Shown here piece by piece: positions 29,924-35,095 of a stretch of 35,095 bases of DNA. The notes under the pieces are model-generated. The model had not been told where the DNA came from and ran no database searches. It saw only the letters and a list, made by a program, of their open reading frames with translations. The translations under genes were made by a program, and so were the position numbers. Origin of the DNA: a virus; the IMG/VR virus record IMGVR_UViG_3300047320_000061, positions 1 to 35,095 of that record; one strand, 5' to 3'. Every line of letters begins with the position of its first letter. Positions within the stretch are counted from its first letter, which is position 1.

Positions 29924-30711
29924 CAGAAGCTCTCCTTACGGCGCTGCAATTCAGCCAGCGCGGCGCGCGCCTGACGTTTGCGGAGGTATGTATCGACACG
30001 ACGGCGCTGCGCTGCCTTGCGGCGAGCAAGATCACTGCGGGCCTTGTTCGCGCTGACGATCGAGCGGACTTCGGCAAGCTTCTCGCGCATCTTCGGACTG
30101 ACGCGGCCGCGGACCTCGCCGGTGATCAGCCCAGCAATGGCTTGGCCGTTTTCCGTGATTGGCTCGATTCGCAGGTCTGCGAGGTACTTCGTTCCCGCGT
30201 CCTGGCTGATCAGTTGCGAGCGCACGGCGGATTCGATTGCGATGACCCGGCGCGCTGGATCGAAGCCCAAGGAGACTTCCCACTTGGCTGGAACGCTGTC
30301 GGCTCTTGCGTGGGTTACGAGGCGCTCGTAGGCACTCATGAACGCCATCCGGGCGCCGACCTTGTCACCGGCATCAAGGATTGGGCCTGACGCGACCATG
30401 GCTTGACGGATTTCAGCAGTCAGAAGCACAGTCTCGAACTCATCACTGGCAGCCAGCGCCATGGACCAGGCCTCATCCTTTCCCGGGCGACCATCAGCGG
30501 CCTGGATGCGCTGCAGGATTGCTCCGAGTGTCAGGCGTCCAGTCAGTTCGCGGCGGCAGCTACGCAGGGCACTGGCGATCACCTCGATGGTGTACTCCGC
30601 CAGATCCTCGGCCATCATCTGGGCAGCGCTGGAACTGATGGTCTGACCCAGCGTTTCAGCAGTAGCGCAGATCGCCATGGCGAGCTCTGCTTGATCATCG
30701 AATGAAAGCAT
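29923..30711 (-). CDS. Protein in the position of replication protein P
   Basis: A 262-aa protein starting at the ATG at 30711 (MLSFDDQAELAMAICATAET), with GGGAGGG about 7 bp upstream; an earlier in-frame start at 30729 sits on that RBS. The N-terminal domain is helical (YTIEVIASALRSCRRELTGR, TLGAILQRIQAADGRPG). The C-terminal 60 residues are very basic (KARSDLARRKAAQRRRVDTY), suited to bind DNA or helicase. No Walker A is present, so it is not a DnaC-type ATPase. It follows the O-like initiator with a 17-bp overlap, so a helicase-loader or replication accessory role is likely but inferred. Confidence 0.68.
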   Translation of the reverse strand: MLSFDDQAELAMAICATAETLGQTISSSAAQMMAEDLAEYTIEVIASALRSCRRELTGRLTLGAILQRIQAADGRPGKDEAWSMALAASDEFETVLLTAEIRQAMVASGPILDAGDKVGARMAFMSAYERLVTHARADSVPAKWEVSLGFDPARRVIAIESAVRSQLISQDAGTKYLADLRIEPITENGQAIAGLITGEVRGRVSPKMREKLAEVRSIVSANKARSDLARRKAAQRRRVDTYLRKRQARAALAELQRRKESF

Positions 30712-31618
30712 TGCCACGCCCTCCCCCATTGCGGATAGCGGACGCTGCCTGTTGCGCAGCGTTGATGTTGGCCTGCGTGTTCTCCATCTGGCGGGCGGTC
30801 ACGGCGTTGACTTGGCGACCGGTCAGCCACTGCGTACGAATGCCTTCAGCGCGCGCCACCAGCAACCCAAGGTCGTGCGATGCGCGGATGAAGAACGAGT
30901 CGTTGATGGTTACGTAGAACATCGCTACCTGCGGGGCCTCATCAGCCCCAAGGCGTTGAACAAGTTGGGCAACCTGGGCATTGACCTTGGCGTTACGAAC
31001 AGGCTCGACGCCGTAGCGTTCGAGATAGGCGATCGTGTAGCCGTCCCATGTCGCAGCGTTGGCGATCTGAGCCGGCGTCTTCTCCTTCGCTGCCCGAGGC
31101 TTCAGAACCTTCACGTTCGTCGCCGCCTGAGCGTTAGCGACTGGCAAGGGTTTTTGATCTTGGGCGAGGGAATCAGGAATCAGAGAATCAGAAGAGAGGG
31201 AATCAAGAGAGAGGGAATCAGCCGGGAAAGAACTGTTCTCGCATGGTGCTTGTACGGTGCTTTCCTCATACCAGTCTGGTTCTGGCTCGAAAACCTCAGC
31301 AGGAATGGTGCTCTGAGCCTCTTTTACGTGAGGGTTCTGGTGCTTTGCCCAGCTAACGATCTGAATGGCGCGGACACCTTCAGCCAAGTAACGGCGGATG
31401 AAGCCGTACGACTCCAAGCCATTCAGCATGAATTCAATGTCAACGTTGTCCGCCGGGAACAAGGCCATTTTCAAACGGCGCGGACGATCCTCAAGACGGC
31501 CCTCCCGATCAGCTTCAGTCCACATGCCGATGAAAAGCAGGCGAGTGGCGAAATCCAGCTCTGCCAGGTGTTCGTTCGAGAAGAACCCCGGCTTTATGTT
31601 GCGGGAACGTGCCATCAC
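30695..31618 (-). CDS. O: O-like replication initiator
   Basis: A 307-aa protein with an N-terminal winged-helix region typical of phage initiators: RNIKPGFFSNEHLAELDFAT, TEADREGRLEDRPRRLKMAL, then GFIRRYLAEGVRAIQIVSW. A low-complexity hinge (LSLDSLSSDSLIPDSLAQD) joins it to a C-terminal helical domain (TWDGYTIAYLERYGVEPV). In lambda the origin lies inside the O gene, at such a hinge. Here the DNA coding for the hinge is a 15-bp direct repeat array (31166-31220). It overlaps the antirepressor gene by 4 bp. Confidence 0.82.
   Translation of the reverse strand: MMARSRNIKPGFFSNEHLAELDFATRLLFIGMWTEADREGRLEDRPRRLKMALFPADNVDIEFMLNGLESYGFIRRYLAEGVRAIQIVSWAKHQNPHVKEAQSTIPAEVFEPEPDWYEESTVQAPCENSSFPADSLSLDSLSSDSLIPDSLAQDQKPLPVANAQAATNVKVLKPRAAKEKTPAQIANAATWDGYTIAYLERYGVEPVRNAKVNAQVAQLVQRLGADEAPQVAMFYVTINDSFFIRASHDLGLLVARAEGIRTQWLTGRQVNAVTARQMENTQANINAAQQAASAIRNGGGRGNAFIR
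31166..31220. repeat. Iteron-like repeats in the O gene, candidate replication origin
   Basis: GAATCA recurs at 31170, 31185, 31200 and 31215, exactly every 15 bp, with an extra copy at 31177. GAGGGAATCA is perfect at 31166, 31196 and 31211. The array lies in the part of O that codes for its hinge, as lambda ori does. A protein-level cause (Asp-Ser-Leu repeats) is also possible. Confidence 0.6.
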
Positions 31619-32409
31619 GCGACCCCCTTTAGTTCTTTGTCATGCGTGAATAGGCCGTCCCACGTTTTCTTCATGGGCAACTCGTTGTTCAGGTAAAGCT
31701 CGTAGAGACGGATCGCGCCCTTCTTCAGCAGCACCGGCGTGTAGGTGAAGAAAGAGTCTTTGCCGTGTGGAGTGACTTCGTGCGCGTGCTCGGTCATGTA
31801 CTTGTCGCGGGCATAGGACGCCACCCGCCAGCGCACGCCGGACTTGCTCTCGTTGTAGAGCCAGTTGCGACCCTCAAGAGCCCCTCCGACTTGCATAACG
31901 TTCACGCCATTCAGCTTTTTGCAGAACTGCGGCGCGGTCATGCCCTCCTGGAAGAGGTTTTCCATCTGGTGAATCTTGGTGGCTTGCTGCTCAACCTGAA
32001 TGGTGAGAAGGACGCGGGCCTTTTCAGACTCCAAGGCGATCTGCAGGATTTCCAGAGTGGAAAGCTGTACAGGCTGGACAGACATGCCTTCCAGTTCCTG
32101 CCATCGATCCACAATCGCGCCGGTGAACTTGGGGCTCAACTGTGCAACAACCACAAGACTGTCCCGTTTTCCCTTCTCGCCTGAGAATAAGTATTCCTCG
32201 ACTGGACGGCCGCCGGTGGGCTTTTCCACCAACGGTGGGATATCGATTACACCTTTCGCAGCCAGTCTTTCTATGGCTCGCTTCACACTGTCGTGACGCG
32301 AACCTACGAGGTCTGCGATTTCTTGAGAAGACATCGTGCGCGCCACATTTTCATAGCTAGCATTTCGTGGCGCGGGATGGTGGGTATTGCCTTGTGCATG
32401 AATTTGCAT
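31615..32409 (-). CDS. Rha/KilAC-type antirepressor or regulatory protein
   Basis: A DNA-binding regulator of 264 aa if started at 32409. An N-terminal helix-turn-helix (SSQEIADLVGSRHDSVKRAI) and EYLFSGEKGKRDSLVVVAQL plus GAIVDRWQELE match the Rha-type phage regulators. The C-terminal part with TAPQFCKKLNGVNVMQVGGA and NWLYNESKSGVRWRVASYAR resembles KilAC-type antirepressor domains. The start is uncertain. A start at 32448 falls in a hairpin. A promoter whose -10 covers 32407-32412 would leave only the ATG at 32334 (239 aa). If transcribed from pR, 32409 is possible. It may counteract CI or control host genes. Confidence 0.82.
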   Translation of the reverse strand: MQIHAQGNTHHPAPRNASYENVARTMSSQEIADLVGSRHDSVKRAIERLAAKGVIDIPPLVEKPTGGRPVEEYLFSGEKGKRDSLVVVAQLSPKFTGAIVDRWQELEGMSVQPVQLSTLEILQIALESEKARVLLTIQVEQQATKIHQMENLFQEGMTAPQFCKKLNGVNVMQVGGALEGRNWLYNESKSGVRWRVASYARDKYMTEHAHEVTPHGKDSFFTYTPVLLKKGAIRLYELYLNNELPMKKTWDGLFTHDKELKGVA

Positions 32410-32435
32410 ATAATCGGTCTCACTAAGTTGTTCAA
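32407..32435 (-). promoter_or_regulatory. Possible minus-strand promoter before the antirepressor gene
   Basis: On the minus strand, TTGAAC (32435-32430), a 17-bp spacer and TATATG (32412-32407) form a plausible sigma70 promoter. The -10 overlaps a perfect plus-strand TATAAT, so the two promoters would exclude each other. Confidence 0.45.
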
Positions 32436-32464
32436 AAGGCCGGGTCACTACCCCGGCTTTTTTT
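32421..32464 (+). ncRNA. Candidate short antisense RNA upstream of the antirepressor gene
   Basis: On the plus strand, TTGCCT (32387-32392), a 16-bp spacer and a perfect TATAAT (32409-32414) predict a start near 32421. An intrinsic terminator ends at 32464, giving an RNA of about 44 nt. It lies opposite the 5' leader of the antirepressor gene if that mRNA comes from pR. The arrangement recalls the Sar antisense RNA of P22 ant. No transcript is shown here; inference from signals only. Confidence 0.4.
32439..32464 (+). terminator. Intrinsic terminator, plus strand
   Basis: A 6-bp GCCGGG/CCCGGC stem with a 7-nt loop is followed by seven T on the plus strand. On the minus strand only TTTT follows, so it would act there at most weakly (tR1-like). 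No plus-strand gene lies upstream, which is why a short plus-strand RNA is suspected. Confidence 0.75.
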
Positions 32465-32499
32465 CGTCTCGAATTTGGCAGAGGCCCTCTGGATTACCC

Positions 32500-32706
32500 T
32501 CAAGAGTCCCTGCCTGAGGCCCTCATTGGGGTCACCAACTTCAGTACCGTGGCCTTCTTGCGGCCAACCTCTGAAAGCGCACCCCTGGCGATGCTGTCTT
32601 CCATGATTTCGTTGATGGCCCGGCTGAGATCCCAGCCGTTCGCGCTCATCAACTCTTCCACCCGTTTCCTTGTGGGTGGTGGCAGTCGTTCAAGCTCAAT
32701 GGTCAT
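32500..32706 (-). CDS. Small RHH-like protein
   Basis: A 68-aa protein starting at the ATG at 32706 with GGAGGG just upstream; an in-frame TTG 12 bp earlier overlaps this RBS. The sequence MTIELERLPPPTRKRVEELM with GWDLSRAINEIMEDSIARGA looks like one strand followed by two helices, as in ribbon-helix-helix repressors. It lies in the part of the early operon where lambda has cII. Whether it regulates the lysis-lysogeny decision is not visible. Confidence 0.72.
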   Translation of the reverse strand: MTIELERLPPPTRKRVEELMSANGWDLSRAINEIMEDSIARGALSEVGRKKATVLKLVTPMRASGRDS

Positions 32707-32725
32707 TCGGCCCTCCAAAGGGGCT

Positions 32726-32926
32726 TCAGCCCGCGATATCTTCTTGCTTGTCCTGCATCAGCTCTTCGATCACACCGTTCGCGACGGCCCACTCGATGAT
32801 TTCGTACAGATAGGTCGCGTGTTGCATGCGGGTTTTGGTGGCAGCTTTGCGCAGGATCCGATCCAGCACTGGTTCGAAACGAACCTTCACCGGGATGGCG
32901 CGCTTTTGATTGGGGTCCATGTACAT
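32726..32926 (-). CDS. Small Arc-like (RHH) protein after cro
   Basis: A 66-aa protein starting at the ATG at 32926 (RBS AAGGAA); the longer frame upstream runs through cro. After MYMDPNQKRAIPVKVRFEPV, a strand (IPVKVRF) leads into helices (LDRILRKAATKTRMQHATYL and EIIEWAVANGVIEELMQD), the Arc/MetJ layout. It is the first gene after cro, the position of cII in lambda. A transcriptional regulator is likely; the target is unknown. Confidence 0.75.
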   Translation of the reverse strand: MYMDPNQKRAIPVKVRFEPVLDRILRKAATKTRMQHATYLYEIIEWAVANGVIEELMQDKQEDIAG

Positions 32927-32988
32927 GCGGTGTTTCCTTCGTGGCTGATGAAGTGATGAAACGGAATTAATGGGTGGTGGCGGCATGA

Positions 32989-33165
32989 CTACGCAGCTTG
33001 TGTTTTCAGCTCTGCCTTCAGCGCACCCTGGGTAATCCGCTCGATTTGGTACTGGCGCAACTCGGGCACCCCTTCCCACTGGCGCACGGCCTCGTAGGTG
33101 ACGCTGAGGGCCTTCGCGAGCGCTGAGACAGAGCCGAAATGCTTGATCGCTTGTGTTTTGGTCAT
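32989..33165 (-). CDS. cro: Cro-like repressor
   Basis: A 58-aa Cro protein, starting at the ATG at 33165 with a perfect AGGAGG 6 bp upstream; a longer frame begins inside the operator region. It has the lambdoid Cro pattern: MTKTQAIKHFGSVSALAKAL, VTYEAVRQWEGVPELRQYQI and ERITQGALKAE, with the helix-turn-helix across SVSALAKALSVTYEAVRQW. It is divergent from cI and separated from it by 87 bp that hold three operator-like palindromes. It should repress pRM and start the lytic programme. Confidence 0.93.
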   Translation of the reverse strand: MTKTQAIKHFGSVSALAKALSVTYEAVRQWEGVPELRQYQIERITQGALKAELKTQAA

Positions 33166-33184
33166 GCCGACCTCCTTTTGCTTA

Positions 33185-33213
33185 TTCATATTCAAGCATG
33201 CTTGTGTTTGCAA
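33185..33213 (-). promoter_or_regulatory. Promoter pR (cro operon)
   Basis: On the minus strand, TTGCAA (33213-33208), a 17-bp spacer and TATGAA (33190-33185) lie upstream of cro. The palindrome CAAGCATGCTTG (33193-33204) sits inside the spacer, so repressor binding would block polymerase. Confidence 0.75.
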
Positions 33214-33240
33214 GGCAAGCATGCTTGACAAGCTTCCTTG
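33193..33240. promoter_or_regulatory. OR-like operators for CI/Cro
   Basis: There are three CAAG-N4-CTTG sites: CAAGCATGCTTG at 33193-33204 and again at 33216-33227, both perfect palindromes, and the imperfect CAAGCTTCCTTG at 33229-33240. Their start-to-start spacing is 23 and 13 bp. They cover pR and the cI promoter region. Confidence 0.8.
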
Positions 33241-33246
33241 TAGATT
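33241..33246 (+). promoter_or_regulatory. pRM -10; cI mRNA probably leaderless
   Basis: TAGATT lies 6 bp before the cI ATG, so transcription would begin at or next to the ATG. No Shine-Dalgarno precedes cI and no good -35 is present at the usual distance. A weak, activator-dependent promoter with leaderless mRNA is the lambda pRM pattern. Confidence 0.5.
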
Positions 33247-33252
33247 GCTCGC

Positions 33253-34104
33253 ATGAAAATTACTGATCGAATTACGAAGCTCGTCCTTGCGCGAAAGCCC
33301 GAGGTAGGCGCTCGCGGGTTCAAGCGTGACTTAGCGACCACTTGCGGGGTCAGCTATGAAGCTGTTCGCCAGTGGTTTGCTGGCGACACTGGCAACATTA
33401 AAAATGAGAACTTGAGCGCGATCGCCGAGGGCTACGACACGACTGTCGATTGGCTGCTTTCAGGAAAGGGTGAACCGCCCCGCCGCTCTGCTTCTGCCAA
33501 ACCTGCCGTCGAGCCGACCAAATCGGCAGCAGACCTGGTTCAGCAGATGCTGGCAAAACACGGAAAGAACCTCTCGGAGGACGCTCGTCAGAAGATCGCC
33601 GAAGCGGTTGAGGAGACGGCCACAGAGGTAAAGTCTGGCAACGTGCTCCCCGCCGACTTCTCTGGCCTTCGAGCGCGCCCGGATGAGGTGCTGATTCCTC
33701 AGTACGATATCCGGGCGGCAATGGGTCACGGTCAGGTGTCTCCGGAATACAACGAGACGATCCGTAACTTGATCGTTCGTGAGGATGTGCTGCGCGAGAA
33801 AGGCGTGACCTTTACGGCACTCAACGCCTTGGCGGTGATTACCGGCTGGGGACAAAGCATGGAAGGCACGATCAATGACAAGGATCCGGTGATCGTAGAC
33901 AGGGGTGTGAATGAGTTCGTCGGGGACGGAATCTACGTCGTTACCTGGCATAACCTGCTTTACATCAAACGTCTTCAGATTCTCGATGAAGATCACTTCT
34001 GGTTAATCTCGGACAACGAGAAGCACAAGGACCAGCAGGCGCGAATTGAGGATGTGACGATTCACGCAAAGGTGCTACTCATATGGAACGCTCGCAAGGC
34101 ATAA
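33253..34104 (+). CDS. cI: CI-type repressor with S24 peptidase domain
   Basis: The 283-aa prophage repressor. The N-terminal helix-turn-helix (about 20-45, GFKRDLATTCGVSYEAVRQW) shares the motif VSYEAVRQW with Cro (VTYEAVRQW), which fits a shared operator. A linker with charged helices follows. The C-terminal S24 domain has the nucleophile Ser202 (GWGQSMEGT) and Lys239 (LLYIKRLQ). The usual Ala-Gly bond cut during induction is replaced by Ala-Met-Gly (RAAMGHG, 155-160), so RecA-stimulated self-cleavage may be weak or use another bond. The gene overlaps a membrane-protein gene downstream by 22 bp. Confidence 0.94.
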   Translation: MKITDRITKLVLARKPEVGARGFKRDLATTCGVSYEAVRQWFAGDTGNIKNENLSAIAEGYDTTVDWLLSGKGEPPRRSASAKPAVEPTKSAADLVQQMLAKHGKNLSEDARQKIAEAVEETATEVKSGNVLPADFSGLRARPDEVLIPQYDIRAAMGHGQVSPEYNETIRNLIVREDVLREKGVTFTALNALAVITGWGQSMEGTINDKDPVIVDRGVNEFVGDGIYVVTWHNLLYIKRLQILDEDHFWLISDNEKHKDQQARIEDVTIHAKVLLIWNARKA

Positions 34105-34358
34105 AAACCAAAACAGGCAGGGCTTGCGCGATCATATTTGCAGTCGGTCTGGCGTTGTTGATCCTGGAATCCGGCGCGTACCTCATAGGTATTCGGTCAT
34201 CCGGGATCATGTTTATTGCAGGTATTGTTTTGGTGCTTTCGACGGCAGCAATTTCTGCCTTCTCGGACAAAACCAAGCCGAGGGCGGAGGAAGTTCTGAC
34301 TGTCGTCATCGCACTTGGCTTCTTCTGCTGGATAGGCTGGAAAGCTTTCATCAAATAG
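34083..34358 (+). CDS. Small membrane protein co-transcribed with cI
   Basis: A 91-aa protein with three likely transmembrane segments (RACAIIFAVGLALLILES, GIMFIAGIVLVLSTAAIS, EVLTVVIALGFFCWIGWK) and a basic N-terminus (MERSQGIKTKTGR). It overlaps the end of cI by 22 bp, with AAGGTG as a possible RBS, and is followed by a strong terminator. It should therefore be made with CI in the lysogen. Membrane proteins in this place are candidates for superinfection exclusion, like rex or sie genes. The role is inference. Confidence 0.8.
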   Translation: MERSQGIKTKTGRACAIIFAVGLALLILESGAYLIGIRSSGIMFIAGIVLVLSTAAISAFSDKTKPRAEEVLTVVIALGFFCWIGWKAFIK

Positions 34359-34382
34359 CCCGCCAGATTAGCGGGCTTTTTT
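34358..34382 (+). terminator. Intrinsic terminator of the cI operon
   Basis: A 6-bp GCCCGC/GCGGGC stem with a 7-nt loop is followed by six T, starting at the stop codon of the membrane-protein gene. It also separates this operon from the convergent minus-strand gene ending at 34390. Confidence 0.85.
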
Positions 34383-34389
34383 GTGCCTG

Positions 34390-34707
34390 TCAGAAAGGCG
34401 CCGGCGCCTCAGCTAACTCCACATCATCTACCTCGACCGGTCGATCATCGTCGCTGGCCGCTTCCCATGCCAGAGTGATCGACTCTTCCTCGTCGTTAAT
34501 GGTCATGTCGATACCGTCCGCATCCGACAAAACCGTCAGCAGCTCGTCCCACTCCCTATCCCCGTCAGTGTCCAGCCTGTGAATCGTCACTGTCCGATTC
34601 AGCTGCGACGTCGGGTAGTTAATCATTGATGAAACCCGCAACGACAACCGCTCCATTCCCGTCATTGGTTTCGGCCCTGCTTCCTTCTTCTTGTCCTGCT
34701 TTGCCAT
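34390..34707 (-). CDS. DUF1654-like protein under LexA and CI-type control
   Basis: A 105-aa protein starting at the ATG at 34707 behind AGGAGGTG; a longer frame runs back through the LexA box and operators. After a basic start (MAKQDKKKEAGPKPMTGMER), the core LSLRVSSMINYPTSQL and VTIHRLDTDGDREWDELLTV, DADGIDMTINDEEESITLAW looks like the Pseudomonas family DUF1654. The C-terminus is acidic (DDRPVEVDDVELAEAPAPF). Its promoter carries a LexA box and a CI-type operator. An SOS-induced antirepressor, in the manner of Tum of phage 186, is an attractive but unproved role. Confidence 0.82.
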   Translation of the reverse strand: MAKQDKKKEAGPKPMTGMERLSLRVSSMINYPTSQLNRTVTIHRLDTDGDREWDELLTVLSDADGIDMTINDEEESITLAWEAASDDDRPVEVDDVELAEAPAPF

Positions 34708-34728
34708 GAAACACCTCCTTTGTTGACG

Positions 34729-34744
34729 CTGTATATCCATACAG
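34729..34744. promoter_or_regulatory. LexA box (SOS operator)
   Basis: CTGTATATCCATACAG matches the LexA consensus CTGTATATATATACAG at 14 of 16 bases. It lies just downstream of the predicted start of transcription of the DUF1654-like gene, 22 bp before its ATG. Confidence 0.9.
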
Positions 34745-34749
34745 TACAA

Positions 34750-34778
34750 AAAATAAATACAAGCTTGCTTGCATTCAA
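34750..34778 (-). promoter_or_regulatory. Promoter of the DUF1654-like gene
   Basis: On the minus strand, TTGAAT (34778-34773), a 17-bp spacer and TATTTT (34755-34750). The operator CAAGCTTGCTTG (34760-34771) is inside the spacer, the same design as pR, and the LexA box lies at the start point. Confidence 0.65.
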
Positions 34779-34814
34779 ATCGCAAGCATGCTTTTATTAA
34801 TGCAAGCCGACTTG
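34760..34814. promoter_or_regulatory. OL-like operator cluster
   Basis: CAAGCTTGCTTG (34760-34771), CAAGCATGCTTT (34783-34794) and CAAGCCGACTTG (34803-34814) repeat the CAAG-N4-CTTG motif of the cro/cI region. Starts are 23 and 20 bp apart; the 23-bp step is shared with the first two sites near cro. A plus-strand promoter (TTGCAT, 17 bp, TTTTAT at 34769-34797) could be pL. Confidence 0.72.
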
Positions 34815-34859
34815 CAAGTGAAACACAAGCGAAGTTGGTCAGGGCCTCTTGAGACCCGC

Positions 34860-34872
34860 CGCTCTTTAACAA
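34860..34872 (+). promoter_or_regulatory. boxA-like antitermination element
   Basis: CGCTCTTTAACAA closely matches the boxA of bacterial rRNA leaders and phage nut sites, where NusB-S10 binds the RNA. It lies about 60 bp downstream of the possible pL on the plus strand. Confidence 0.6.
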
Positions 34873-34902
34873 CCAGCGCCATGAACGACTACCCGGCCAA
34901 AC

Positions 34903-35060
34903 CGGTTAGGTCACTCCCGGCACCATCGGTGGGAGGTCAGTAAACCGAAGGAAACAAACCGCTGCGCTAGTGAGGCGACCGGCGCCAGATGAAAGCCATT
35001 GAGGGGCTAAGTCTGGCGAGGTGATGACCGAACTGTGCGAATGACCCTGACGGGCGCAGT
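34903..35060 (+). other. Structured, non-coding leader of a presumed pL transcript
   Basis: No gene is visible from 34708 to the right edge on the plus strand. After boxA there are three stem-loops. The first pairs CGGTT/AACCG, with inner CTCCC/GGGAG, across 34903-34947. The second pairs CGCCAGA/TCTGGCG, with inner AGCC/GGCT, across 34983-35018. The third pairs ACTGTGC/GCGCAGT across 35032-35060. The regular succession suggests a functional RNA such as a nut or put-like antitermination region. Confidence 0.5.
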
Positions 35061-35095
35061 GAGTGATAAGACAGATTTCACTGGCTGGCCTTGGC

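Noticed and set aside
1-35095. CRISPR array, tRNA, rRNA or insertion sequence
   Set aside because: I saw no regularly spaced repeat-spacer array, no tRNA-like cloverleaf with CCA or T-loop signature, and no transposase or terminal inverted repeats.

Overview
The window is most of a temperate, lambda-like siphovirus (long non-contractile tail) of a Pseudomonas-type host. The evidence is a complete lambda-order virion operon: terminase, portal, head, neck, then tail V, G/GT, H, M, L, K, I, J, fibres. It is joined to a lambda-like immunity and replication block: cI, cro, an O-like initiator, NinG, then a Q-position gene. The high-GC sequence, LexA boxes of the CTGTAT-N4-ATACAG type and the style of the small accessory proteins point to Pseudomonas. 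This host call rests on recognition of protein style, not on a search.

Layout. A tyrosine integrase enters from the left edge on the + strand (2-592, 5' end missing). It converges on the end of a nearly continuous minus-strand block that should be read from right to left. Early rightward genes (33165 down to 26644) are cro, two small ribbon-helix-helix-like genes, a Rha/KilAC-type antirepressor, an O-like initiator carrying iteron-like repeats, a gene in the P position, and a chain of tightly overlapping small genes. That chain includes DUF1367, NinG and three micro-genes of 29-38 codons. A 228-aa protein sits where lambda Q would be. Late genes (26513 down to 1299) follow: an exported protein, a holin-like cassette with a possible second spanin pair, terminase, head, neck, tail, fibres, endolysin and nested Rz/Rz1. 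The last two minus-strand genes (1208-644) lie behind their own LexA-box promoter.

On the + strand, cI (33253-34104) overlaps a small membrane-protein gene and ends at a strong terminator. At the far right, a DUF1654-like gene (34707-34390, minus) has a promoter covered by both a CI-type operator and a near-perfect LexA box. Beyond it the sequence to 35095 has no gene. It holds a boxA-like element and three consecutive RNA stem-loops, which look like the leader of a leftward early (pL) operon lying outside the window.

How it works together. CI would bind CAAG-N4-CTTG palindromes repeated at cro/cI and again near 34.76-34.81 kb, as lambda CI does at OR and OL. The CI protein keeps the S24 Ser/Lys dyad but lacks a standard Ala-Gly cleavage bond. 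Two separate LexA-controlled units and a Rha/KilAC antirepressor could therefore contribute to induction. Within the late operon several genes are immediately preceded by intrinsic-terminator-like hairpins, implying read-through by an antitermination complex. The tail assembly gene G carries a GGGAAAC slippery site that extends it by -1 frameshift into T, as in lambda.

The most interesting places are the DUF1654 promoter with its structured leader, the possible Sar-like antisense RNA before the antirepressor, and the moron-like cassette between tail genes K and I.
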